Source: GCA-2720975 sp964467985 (GTDB taxonomy: Bacteria > Planctomycetota > UBA1135 > GCA-002686595). Taken from it: a stretch of 64,000 nucleotides of DNA. Location: NCBI GenBank assembly GCA_964467985.1, contig CAYXTP010000005.1:186001-250000 (forward strand). Direction: 5' to 3'. The translations under genes were made by a program, and so were the position numbers. The notes below the pieces were generated by a model. That model did not search any database. It was given only the letters and a program-made list of their open reading frames with translations, and had not been told where the DNA came from. Positions 53,135 through 61,870 of this stretch are shown piece after piece (positions within the stretch are counted from its first letter, which is position 1; every line of letters begins with the position of its first letter).

Positions 53135-54548
53135 TTAGTTCAGCGGGCAGCCTTCTTCGTTCATTCCGGCGAAGAAGCTCTTGAGACTGGTGTAGTCCGT
53201 CTTGCTGCCGGGGTAGGTGGCGTTGAAGAGGGCGACCACGTCCGAGCCGGTCAATCCGAAGTAGTCCACGTCGTCAGACTCAGCGTTGAGCAGAGCTGCC
53301 ACAGTGTGGCGACCCAGGGCGTTCAGACCTCCGCCTTTGAGCTGGAGTGCGTCGAGTAGAGACAGGCCGGGGAAGGCGTCCTCGAAGACGTCCGAGAAGA
53401 GGGTCTCGGGCAAGAGCCCCGACGGCCAGGAATCAAAGTGCTGCTTCTGCTTCCAGTAGCCGGGCGTGCAGCCCTCGTCGTCACCGGAGGCCCCGAGGAT
53501 GAACCCAAAGTCAATCGTGGGGTCGTAGCTGGAGTCGGTCGTGAGCACGACCGTGGCGGGACTGCAGTCGCTATCGACCGTGGGGTCTCCACCAACTCGG
53601 CAAGTAGTGGGGACCAGGTTCGGGGGCAAGGTACTCACGTCGATCTCGACGAAGTACTTGCCGGCACAAAGGCCTCCGAATCCATAGGATCCGTCGGAAC
53701 CCGTGGTGGTCATGCCGATCACCGTTCCTCCGTTGTCCTTGAGGATGAGGTTGACCCCGGGGATTCCAGGTTCACCAACGGTTTGCAGGCCATCTTCGTC
53801 CGCGTCGAACCAGACGAAGTCACCGAGGCCGCCGTGCAGTTTGCCGGAGGTGTGAAGACGACCTGATCGATGGCTCCGGATCCGTTCATCGTGACGAGGG
53901 CAGAGACGACACCCGGGACGCTGCCCAGGTCGAATTCGCCGACGCCGTTGTCGCCAATTGTGGGCAGTACGACGGTGCCCAGGAGGTTGCTGTTGGCGTC
54001 AAACATGTCGACCTGGGCAAAGGGCTCGTCGGCCTCCACGTCTATCAGCAAGAGACTGTGAAGGGTGACAGATCCGAGGCTCGAGAAGTCGAACCGGATC
54101 CCGGATCCAATGACGTCCGCGTCATCGGGATCGTCAACCAGTCCGTCGTTGTCGCTGTCGACCAAGTCTTCGGCAACGATAATCACATTGCCTTGCTTCT
54201 GACTGTTTTCGTATGGACTCCCCGCGGAGCCACCGGATCCGATACCGGGGCCGGCGAAGTCCTCGTTGGGTGTGCCCAAGTCGAAGTCGCCACCAGTGGG
54301 ATTGGATGAATCGAAGATCACAGCGGCGTTCACGGCACCGAGGTTGGGATTGAATCCGGAAACCACGATGGGGCCGGCGCCGCTGGCTCCGAAGACCTGG
54401 TCGAGAATCGTGCCCGCCGCGACGCCCTCGAAGTCGATCACGTCAGGGCACCGCCTACCTGGGGGGCGGATGCGGGGGTCGGGTTCTGGAATGAAACGGC
54501 GGTGAGGACCGCCGTGGCGAGGGCGAGGGAGGAAGTGAGAGGGGTCAT
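53135..54548 (-). pseudogene. SdrD-B-domain surface protein, disrupted by two apparent frameshifts
   Basis: Three minus-strand segments form one protein. A signal peptide starts at ATG 54548 (MTPLTSSLALATAVLTAVSF), then the frame changes near a C6 run (about 54462) to VIDFEGVAAGTILDQVFGA, a beta-rich domain with DSDNDGLVDDPDD calcium-type loop. Around 53840 the frame changes again into GGLGDFVWFDADEDGLQ, an SdrD-B/Cna-like domain, followed by GCTPGYWKQK, the start of a C-terminal domain common in secreted bacterial proteins. Both changes are repaired by adding one base, so sequencing or slippage at homopolymers, or genuine decay, are equally possible. It would be a secreted adhesin-like protein. 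Confidence 0.75.
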
Positions 54549-54785
54549 GACTTTGGCGTCCGCAAAGGGGATTACTAAAAGACCGCAGGAATGAAGTGAC
54601 GGCCCGACCTAATGGCACCCAGTCTTGGCCACGCCGCCATCCGATTCCACCTTCTCCCGGGACCCCTTTCTCAAATCGGGACCCACCGAATGGAGCAGCG
54701 GGCGGCTGTCACTCGACCCCACAGCGCCACCCTGCAGAGCGCAGTCTGCTGCGTCCCGAATGCGAGCTTCACCTACACTCTCAGA

Positions 54786-55985
54786 ATGAAATTCCGTCTC
54801 ACACTGGTCAGTTCCTTGCTCATTGCCGCATGTCATTCCGCGCCGGACAGAGCCTCTTCGCACTCTGTCATGGCTGCCCAGAGTGTGGACAACGCTTGGG
54901 TGTACCTAGCCGACAAGTACGATCGCGATGGGGATGGCCAGGTGACGCAGGCCGAGTACCGGCGCGAGGGCGGCGAGTTCGGCAAGCTCGATCGCAACGA
55001 TGATGGAGTCCTCAATGCGCAGGACTACCCGGTGGCCAGCGCGCCGAGCATGGGCCGCGGCTGGAACGACATCCCGGCCGAAACGAAGCAGCGCATGGGC
55101 AGCATGTATTCTGCGCGGGCCGTTCTGCTGACTTACTGGCAGCCCGACCCGCAGGGGGAGAGTCTGCACCGGGACGACATGCTTGCGGTTTTTGACCAGC
55201 TGGACAGCAACCATAGCGAGGACTTGGATGAATCCGAGTTTGCCTGCGCTACAGATTCCATGCCGTGGGGTGGGCCGGGCAAGGCCTGGCCACTGCTGTT
55301 GGCCGCGGTGGATGCGCCCGGAAACGGAGATCACCGCTTGGGCCGCGACGAGATGCTGACCTATCACGGGAAGTTCGCCAATCAGGAGGGCGTTGCGCGT
55401 GGGGCCCCTTCTGGATCCCCCAACCGAGGTCAACAAGAGCTGGCCAGCGACGGGGCGCCGGTTGGCGTCCTGGCTCCGGACTTTCAGCTCGAGCCTCTCG
55501 GGGGCGGTGAGCCTGTGCGGCTTGCGGATTATCGCGCAGTCAGTCCGGTGGCCCTGATTTTTGGTTCCTACACCTGACCTCCCTTTCGGGCGTCGGCCGG
55601 TCGGCTGACACAACTCCACGCAACCTACGGCGAGGACGTTCAGTTCTTCATCGTCTACATCCGCGAGGCCCACGCCCTGGATAGTCGCTCGCCCGCTGGC
55701 GGAGACGGGAACCCCATCGTCGAGGACCCGCAGACTTCTGCCGAACGACACGAAGTCGCCCAGGTCTGCATGGCCAAGCTAGCACTGCAGAGCATTCCCG
55801 CGCTGGTCGACGACATGGACGACACGGCCAATGAAGCCTACGCCGGTTGGCCCGATCGTCTGTACCTGATCGGCCGCGACGGCAAGGTTGCCTATCACGG
55901 TGGTCGAGGCCCCTTCGGATTCCTGCCCGAGGAACTTGCCGACGCGATCGAAACCGAACTCGGTCAGATCGAGGCGAACGACTAG
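54786..55985 (+). CDS. Selenoprotein: EF-hand lipoprotein with iodothyronine-deiodinase-like domain (Sec264, TGA 55575)
   Basis: 399 residues if the in-frame TGA at 55575-55577 is read as selenocysteine; the frame is open on both sides to the TAG at 55983. Residues 1-16 form a signal peptide with Cys16 of lipobox IAAC. EF-hand loops: D46-E57 (DRDGDGQVTQAE) and D69-D80 (DRNDDGVLNAQD), plus two weaker ones (DSNHSEDLDESE and APGNGDHRLGRDE). The thioredoxin-fold part begins near residue 223 (PVGVLAPDFQLEPL), contains VALIFGSYT-U-PPFR, matching the deiodinase S-x-T-U-P-P-F site, then FFIVYIREAHALDS as in deiodinases (VYIxEAH), and ends GGRGPFGFLPEELADAIE. Likely a periplasmic-face redox enzyme. 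No Sec machinery lies in the window. Ordinary gene calling would stop at residue 263. Confidence 0.9.
55592..55609 (+). promoter_or_regulatory. Bacterial SECIS-type hairpin downstream of the TGA
   Basis: GUCGGCC (55592-55598) pairs with GGCUGAC (55603-55609) in seven base pairs (one G-U), leaving apical loop GGUC. The loop starts 22 nt after the TGA, inside the 16-37 nt window known for bacterial SECIS, and has G in its first two positions. Such elements recruit SelB for selenocysteine insertion. Confidence 0.8.
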
Positions 55986-56116
55986 CCCTCCCTCCGAGGA
56001 GACTCCGAACTCGCTCCCACCGAATGGCGGCCGCCGCACCCCGCGCTGCGGTCCCACCTGGCCACAACTACAGTTGCATGCGGATTAGTTCAGCTGACTG
56101 CGTGACGGAGACCAGC

Positions 56117-57694
56117 TCATTCGTCGTCACCGCTCTCATCGTCTTCTGGCGGTGGAGCTTGGTTGGTGGCCGGCCCTGCCCCCGCATTCAAGGGGATGGC
56201 CGCACCCCGCGCTCGCAGGGCGACGATGGCGGGGTGGTCAGCGGCGTAGCGCGGTGCGCGGAACATGGCCGTGGAGAAATCTCTGTTGCTCTCCTCGGCC
56301 TCCTCGGGTTCAGGCCGGTAGGGGCTGCGCCAGTCCCAGACGATCTCGCCTGCGGGGGTGACCTCGAATACCCGACCTGGGGCGCCGGCGCAGATCAGGG
56401 TGTTGCCGTTGGGCTGGCGCTCCACACCCGAGATGAAACCCGAATAGAAGTCCTCGGGAGTTTCGGCTTCGTAGCGCCACTGTAGTTCGGTCGGTCCCCA
56501 GGGTTGGCCTTCCTCGCGCGGATAGCGGCCATCGACGTCCCGGGGTGCCCACCATTCGTCCGCCGTGGACCACTCACGCGGGCGCGCGCCGTTGTTGAAG
56601 ACGATTAGGTTGCCCGCCCCCAGTTGGCCTTCGGGAATCCACTGCACGTTGTGCTGACCCAGGAGCTGTCGCTGTTCCCACTCGCCCATGCCGTAAGCGA
56701 AGGGGTTGCCCCAACGATAGAGCAGGTCACCCTTGGGCCCAGCGGCCTCTGCGGTCGTTGGGGCGTGGTCGATGATCCAGATCTCGTCGAAGCGACGCAC
56801 GCTGATGACGATTTGGTCGAGGGTGGCGTTGTAGTCGATGCCGTTTGTGTGCATCCAGTCGGCGCCCTTGACCCGCGCACGTTGGGCGGCCTTTTCGGCC
56901 TCCTCTTCGTCTTCTGTTTCTTCGTCCTCAGGCTCCTCGTCCTCCCCGCCGGCGTAGCCCATGGCCTCCATCTCCTCCCGTTCCGCCTCCAAGTCCTCCT
57001 CGCTGGGGGGGGCAGGATCTCGGTCTCCGTTGATGTCGATTCGTTCCGGACGATCGTGAGGCTCTGCATAGTTGGGCAGCTGCGGGTCCCGGTTTTGGAT
57101 CACGTGATCGATGGCGTGCCAGGACCAAACCACTTCACCGCCGACCGGCCGAGTGGGCCGCACTTCGTAAATGGCTCCTGCCCAGAACTCTTCGCCTTCC
57201 AACAACTCTGGATCGCGTCCAGCTGCCAAGGCCACCTCGCGCGTTGTGCGGTCCCAAGCGATGAAGAGCACATTGCCGTTGGGAAGCTCCTCGATGTCGT
57301 GGTGACTGAGTCCCTGCTCGCTTTCCCAGGGGAAGCTCCACAAGCGCGTTCCGTCCCAGTCGAATTCCTCGATCAAACCCCCGTGCCCGCCCGTGTTCTC
57401 AAACGTCGGGTGATTCGTCCCACGCTGACACTTCAGCAGCGTGCCGCGCTCGGTCAGGTAGGCCGCTTCTCCGGTCTTGTGGCCCACCTTCCAGCTGTGC
57501 ACCGCCGTGCCGGACATGTCGACCAGGTGCACAGTCTTGGAGTCGAGCGGCGCGACCAGCGTGAAACCTGACCAGGCGGAGTCACTGCTCCATCCGTCTC
57601 GATCGGGCGGTGTGAGTCGGGCCGTCGCGGCCTCCGATGGGTCAGCGCACGAGGAAAGGGTCAACATCAGCGTGAGGGCGATTGGAGTTCTCAT
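56117..57694 (-). CDS. Arylsulfotransferase-like (ASST) lipoprotein with acidic insert
   Basis: 525 residues from MRTPIALTLMLTLSSCADPS, lipobox LSSCAD; the longer reading to 58012 runs across the divergent small gene. Beta-propeller repeats include HSWKVGHKTGEAAYLTERGTLLK, EEFDWDGTRLWSFPWE, HHDIEELPNGNVLFIAW and WDWRSPYRPEP, with NTLICAGAPGRVFEVTPAGEIVWDW typical of ASST/ArlS-type proteins. Around residue 240 an acidic coiled segment (EEEEPEDEETEDEEEAEKAAQ) containing MEAMGYAGG is inserted. True ASSTs transfer sulfate between phenols without PAPS; here the catalytic His cannot be assigned by eye, so activity is uncertain. Confidence 0.75.
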   Translation of the reverse strand: MRTPIALTLMLTLSSCADPSEAATARLTPPDRDGWSSDSAWSGFTLVAPLDSKTVHLVDMSGTAVHSWKVGHKTGEAAYLTERGTLLKCQRGTNHPTFENTGGHGGLIEEFDWDGTRLWSFPWESEQGLSHHDIEELPNGNVLFIAWDRTTREVALAAGRDPELLEGEEFWAGAIYEVRPTRPVGGEVVWSWHAIDHVIQNRDPQLPNYAEPHDRPERIDINGDRDPAPPSEEDLEAEREEMEAMGYAGGEDEEPEDEETEDEEEAEKAAQRARVKGADWMHTNGIDYNATLDQIVISVRRFDEIWIIDHAPTTAEAAGPKGDLLYRWGNPFAYGMGEWEQRQLLGQHNVQWIPEGQLGAGNLIVFNNGARPREWSTADEWWAPRDVDGRYPREEGQPWGPTELQWRYEAETPEDFYSGFISGVERQPNGNTLICAGAPGRVFEVTPAGEIVWDWRSPYRPEPEEAEESNRDFSTAMFRAPRYAADHPAIVALRARGAAIPLNAGAGPATNQAPPPEDDESGDDE

Positions 57695-57761
57695 GGGCTT
57701 GTGATCGGACTGTACCCGATCAGGCAGCCGGCACTCCAACCCAGAGGTAGGATGCTCTCCC

Positions 57762-58025
57762 ATGGTTGCCTCGACTCCCGATGACGTGCGCCCCAAGCTA
57801 GCCAACCTAGGCGAACAGCCCCTAGCGCGCCTGATGACCGAGCGCGGTCTGAAGGCGGCCGACCTGGTCAAGGCCTCGGACGAGCAGCTCACACACAAGA
57901 TGGTGACGCGCGCAGTGAAAGGCCGACGCCTCACCGCCAACACCATGAGCAAGGTCCAACGCGCCTTCGAGCGGGCCACGGACTCGACCCACGAGCGGTG
58001 CGAACTGTTCAACTACAAGCCCTAG
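57762..58025 (+). CDS. Small HTH-like DNA-binding protein
   Basis: 87 residues from ATG 57762. The segment LMTERGLKAADLVKASDEQL followed by THKMVTRAVKGRRLTANTM reads as a Cro/XRE-like helix-turn-helix in which the first half matches helix 2-turn-helix 3 and the rest is basic. No effector domain. Divergent from the ASST-like gene with a ~67-nt gap, so autoregulation or regulation of the ASST-like gene is possible. I do not recognise the family. Confidence 0.6.
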   Translation: MVASTPDDVRPKLANLGEQPLARLMTERGLKAADLVKASDEQLTHKMVTRAVKGRRLTANTMSKVQRAFERATDSTHERCELFNYKP

Positions 58026-58075
58026 TTCGCAGGGAGCGTGGCTCCCCATCGAGCGCGGAGCACTAGAATCAGCCC

Positions 58076-58570
58076 ATGTCCTCAAAGCAGACCGCCTTAG
58101 ACACCGCAGCATTTCTCGACTCCAGCGCAGCGCGGGCCCTTGAGGATCCTGCTCGAGAGGACGTGCGCACCATCGCGGCAGCGTTCATATCGATTTGCCA
58201 CGACGAACTCGGCAAGCCCCCGCACAAGCTCGACGGTCAGGACATGCACGCCGCTCTTGGGCATGCCTTGCCCGGACGCCTGAAACCCAAGGACCCCCTG
58301 GCCGAGCACGTACCGGCGGTGCTCCGGGCGCTAGTCGATCACCTACAGGAGACGCAGGTGCTCGCGCACTCTTTCGAACTCCGCAACGCGCTCGAGGCAA
58401 CCCTAGGTGAGTTCCTCGAGACCGTGCGCACGGGCCAGAACCCCCATCACCACGGCGGCCACGTCAAACAGGTCCCGATGGTTCATGGTGCCCCCAAGCT
58501 CGGCCGCAACGACCCGTGTTCCTGTGGTAGTGGCAAGAAGTTCAAGAAGTGCCATGGGAAGGGGAGTTAG
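58076..58570 (+). CDS. SEC-C zinc-binding motif protein
   Basis: 164 residues. An alpha-helical N-terminal domain (FISICHDELGKPPHKLDGQD and following helices) ends in a His-rich linker (NPHHHGGHVK) and the C-terminal SEC-C zinc motif GRNDPCSCGSGKKFKKCHG, with C-x-C-x(8)-C-H ligands. The motif is that of SecA C-termini and of many stand-alone proteins (YecA/YchJ-like). The N-terminal domain is compatible with the DUF1841-type family. Function unknown; cytosolic. Confidence 0.85.
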   Translation: MSSKQTALDTAAFLDSSAARALEDPAREDVRTIAAAFISICHDELGKPPHKLDGQDMHAALGHALPGRLKPKDPLAEHVPAVLRALVDHLQETQVLAHSFELRNALEATLGEFLETVRTGQNPHHHGGHVKQVPMVHGAPKLGRNDPCSCGSGKKFKKCHGKGS

Positions 58571-58714
58571 GCGCTACCGTGGCAAGAGCCATGAACGAGG
58601 AGTGCCACTCCCCATCCCCATGGCCCTTGAACAGGTTGCCCACAGCACCGAGCATGGGCGCCAGGAACCAAAGTTTGCGAATCTTGCCGTCTTGGAATCG
58701 TATGGGGCGTTGCG

Positions 58715-59368
58715 ATGAGCGGAACAACGAGGACCATCAACAGCTTGCTCCACTTGGGCATGTTGTTTGCCTTAACGCTCCTAACCGGGTGCGGAAGCTA
58801 TCCGCCTATCGTCGAAGACGCGGGTGACATTCGGAAACTGCCCGCTGATCAGAAGTACGTCCGAGCGCGTGGCCTTTCGGACGGGGACCTGCCCGCGCTC
58901 GAGCACTTGCAAGGGCTGTATCATCTCGACTTCATGGGAGGCAGAGCAGTCAAGGAGGCCAAGATCACTGACCGCGGGCTTGAGACCTTGTCGAAGATCA
59001 GCCTGCCGAACCTTGGGTACCTCATGCTCGGGTACAACAAGAACGTGAGCGATGACGGTCTCTCATTCGTCGCTGAAATGAGCGGGCTCGAGTGGGTCAG
59101 CCTGGCCGCTTGCCCGAAGGTCACAGACGACGGCCTTGCCTACATGGCCAAGCACAAGACGTTGGAGGGCCTCGACCTGCGAGGCTGTCTCGGCATCACG
59201 GACGTGGGGCTTGCACACCTGACGTCAATGACAGCGCTAAAGAGACTCCACCTTGGCGGCTGTCCAAACATCTCAAGCGCCGCCGTCGATGCAGCAATCA
59301 CGGCCATGCCGTGGGCACTGATCACGAAGGACGAAGAAAAGTGGGCATACCAGAACCGCGAGCGCTAG
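58715..59368 (+). CDS. Leucine-rich-repeat lipoprotein
   Basis: 217 residues. Signal peptide ending LLTGCGSY (lipobox TGC). Repeats with the LRR_6/internalin-like spacing: LPALEHLQGLYHLDFMGG, LPNLGYLMLGYNKNVSDDGL, LEWVSLAACPKVTDDGLAYM, LEGLDLRGCLGITDVGLAHL and LKRLHLGGCPNISSAAV. The C-containing consensus (LxxLxLxxCxxITDxGL) is that of F-box-like/cysteine-containing LRRs, common in planctomycete-type genomes. It probably mediates protein binding at the cell surface. Monocistronic. Confidence 0.85.
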   Translation: MSGTTRTINSLLHLGMLFALTLLTGCGSYPPIVEDAGDIRKLPADQKYVRARGLSDGDLPALEHLQGLYHLDFMGGRAVKEAKITDRGLETLSKISLPNLGYLMLGYNKNVSDDGLSFVAEMSGLEWVSLAACPKVTDDGLAYMAKHKTLEGLDLRGCLGITDVGLAHLTSMTALKRLHLGGCPNISSAAVDAAITAMPWALITKDEEKWAYQNRER

Positions 59369-59686
59369 GCGGCTAGGCGAGGGATACAGCGGATTCCGGA
59401 TCTGAGTGGACGCAAAGCCTGAGAGGAGAGGCAAATCCTCCCTCCCCGTCGCCAACGGTGAGCCTTCGATGTCGTATCTCGCAGCCGGGGCGCAGAACCT
59501 ATACTGAGCTGCCTCCAGTCTGCCCCGAGCCAAGTCTCTGGCCTCATTTTGGGGCCAATTCTCAGGTCCGGAGCGGGCCTGGACGATAGATCCATCGCCG
59601 TTCTGCTCCCTCCTCCAGTTCCCCTCCCGCCGCCCCATGAATGGGTGTTTGGAGGCCACCTCTTGCCCGACGATTCCCCCGCTTCC
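59369..59686. other. 318-nt gap before the phosphodiesterase operon
   Basis: No gene accepted. A possible -10 box TATACT lies at 59500-59505, but no good -35 is visible at the right spacing. Probably the promoter and leader of the downstream operon. Confidence 0.3.
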
Positions 59687-61870
59687 ATGGCCGATACGCA
59701 TCGAGATCCATTTCTGCGCCGACTGTTTGTCGGGGGCCTGATTCTCGTCACCTGCGCCAGCCCGGCCATGGCCTACATCGGCCCCGGTGCGGGCTTCGCG
59801 GCGGCGGGTTCGTTGCTCGTGCTGCTTGGCACGTTTGCGCTGGCCATCGGGATCATCTTGATCTGGCCCATCAAAGCGGTCATCAAGCTCTTCACTCTGC
59901 GCGGCAAGTCGAAGGCCAAGGTCAAGCGCGTGGTTGTTGTTGGCTTAGATGGATTCGATCCGGGGCTCGCGGCGCAGTTCGCGGAAGAGGGGTTGATGCC
60001 CAACTTCAAGAAGCTCGCAGACCAAGGGTGCTTTCACAAGTTGGCCACGGCCATGCCTTCCATTTCGCCCGTGGCCTGGTCCACCTACGCCACTGGCGTC
60101 GACGCTTCGCGTCACAACATCTACGATTTTCTGACGCGTGACCCATGTTCCTACATGCCGGTGTTGTCCTCTACGGACACGCGCACCGTGCCGCGCAACC
60201 TGAACCTCGGTTTCGCCAAGGTGCCCTTCGGCCAACGGGCGATCTACAAGATCCTGCAGAAGAGTCAGCCCTTCTGGAAGTTGCTCGGGGCGAACCACAT
60301 CTGGTCGTCGATCATTCGCGTACCGATTACTTTTCCGGCACAGAAGTTCAAGAACGGCACGTTGCTCTCGGGCATGTGCGTGCCGGACTTGCAGGGCACC
60401 CAAGGTTCATTCTCGTTCTACTCCACGAAGGAGCGCCCGGGCGGCGAACACATCGGTGGGCAGCAGTTCCGCATTACGCGCCGGGGCAACATGGTCGAGT
60501 CCAAGCTGAAAGGTCCTCCTGGGAAGGACGGGCACCCCATGAAGTGCGACTTCAAGGTGGAGCTCGATGACGACACACGCCGGGCGAAGATCACTGTGGG
60601 CGGCGAGACGGTTGAGGTGGGTTACCAGGAATACACGCCTTGGATGGAGGTTCCCTTTGACGGAGTGAAGGGGATTGCCCGCATCTACTTGCAGACCTGG
60701 GACGCTACGGACCTCGAGATCTACGTCACACCCATCAATATCGACCCCGAAGATCCGGCCATGCCGATCAGTCACCCGCTGGTGTACTCGATCTACCTGG
60801 CCAAGATGCTCGGCAAGTACGCGACCCTGGGCCTGGCCGAAGATACCTGGGCTCTGAACGAACGCGTGATCGATGAGAAGGCCTTCCTGGACCAGGCTTG
60901 GTTGATCTTTGAGGAGCGCAAGAAGCAGTTGTGGGAGGTGCTCGACAAGACCCCGCGTGGCTTTGTGACAACTGTTTTCGACACGACTGACCGCATCAGT
61001 CACATGTTCTATCGCTACCTCGACCCGACGCACCCGGCGAACAAGGGCAAGGACACCGAAAAGTACAAGCATGTCATCCGCGATCTGTACGCGAAGATGG
61101 ATGAGTTCCTGGTCGAGGTGCGCGAGAAGCTCGGCGATGACGAGGACACCGTATTGATGGTCATCTCCGACCACGGTTTCTGTAACTTCCGCCGCGGGGT
61201 GAACCTGAACTCTTGGTTGCGGGACGAGGGCTACCTGGTTCTGAAGGAAGGGGAGACGACCTCTCCCGACTGGTTCGCCAAGGTGGATTGGGAGAAGACG
61301 CGCGCATTCACCCTCGGGCTGACGGGCATCTTCCTCAACCGCAAGGGCCGCGAACGTGATGGCATTGTCGAGCCTGGTGATGTCGACGCGCTCAGCGAGG
61401 AGATCAAGGCCAAGCTGGACAAGCTCGTCGATCCCGCTTCAGGCGCTGCAGTCATCAACGAGGTCTTCCTCACGAAGAACCACCATGATGGTCCCTACGC
61501 AGACCTCGCTCCTGAGTTGTTGATCGGCTACCACCGCGGTTTCCGCCACTCCTGGGACTGTGCCACGGGTGCTGTTTCCGAGGAGATCTTTACCGACAAC
61601 ACCAAGTCCTGGTCTGGGGACCACTGCGTGGACCCGCGCCTGGTGCCCGGCGTCTTTTGGTGCAACCGAGAGATCAACACCGACGAGCCTTCGCTGGGGG
61701 ACCTCGCTCCCACTACCTTGGAGTTGTTCGGCGTGGACATCCCCGGCTACATGCAAGGCGCATCGCTGTTTGGTGAGCGCAAGGTCACGCGTAAGGTGAC
61801 CGACAAGATCCAACGCACCCAGGCCCCGGCCCGTGCGGCTGCCTCTGCCCCCGAGGAACACGTCTCATGA
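59687..61870 (+). CDS. Type I phosphodiesterase/nucleotide-pyrophosphatase-fold protein with membrane anchor
   Basis: 727 residues from MADTHRDPFLRRLFVGGLIL; a longer reading from 59549 lacks support. N-terminal TM (LFVGGLILVTCASPAMA), a second hydrophobic segment (LVLLGTFALAIGIILIWPI), then the AP-superfamily domain: VVVVGLDGFDPGLAA (metal Asp), SPVAWSTYATGVDASRHNIYD with catalytic Ser/Thr, and VLMVISDHGFCNFRR plus a late H-x-x-x-x-D-H-x-x-D (GDHCVDPRLVPGVF). Phosphodiesterases of this family cleave phospholipid headgroups or nucleotides; periplasmic substrate unknown. The stop overlaps the next gene (ATGA), forming a coupled pair of paralogues. Confidence 0.86.
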   Translation: MADTHRDPFLRRLFVGGLILVTCASPAMAYIGPGAGFAAAGSLLVLLGTFALAIGIILIWPIKAVIKLFTLRGKSKAKVKRVVVVGLDGFDPGLAAQFAEEGLMPNFKKLADQGCFHKLATAMPSISPVAWSTYATGVDASRHNIYDFLTRDPCSYMPVLSSTDTRTVPRNLNLGFAKVPFGQRAIYKILQKSQPFWKLLGANHIWSSIIRVPITFPAQKFKNGTLLSGMCVPDLQGTQGSFSFYSTKERPGGEHIGGQQFRITRRGNMVESKLKGPPGKDGHPMKCDFKVELDDDTRRAKITVGGETVEVGYQEYTPWMEVPFDGVKGIARIYLQTWDATDLEIYVTPINIDPEDPAMPISHPLVYSIYLAKMLGKYATLGLAEDTWALNERVIDEKAFLDQAWLIFEERKKQLWEVLDKTPRGFVTTVFDTTDRISHMFYRYLDPTHPANKGKDTEKYKHVIRDLYAKMDEFLVEVREKLGDDEDTVLMVISDHGFCNFRRGVNLNSWLRDEGYLVLKEGETTSPDWFAKVDWEKTRAFTLGLTGIFLNRKGRERDGIVEPGDVDALSEEIKAKLDKLVDPASGAAVINEVFLTKNHHDGPYADLAPELLIGYHRGFRHSWDCATGAVSEEIFTDNTKSWSGDHCVDPRLVPGVFWCNREINTDEPSLGDLAPTTLELFGVDIPGYMQGASLFGERKVTRKVTDKIQRTQAPARAAASAPEEHVS

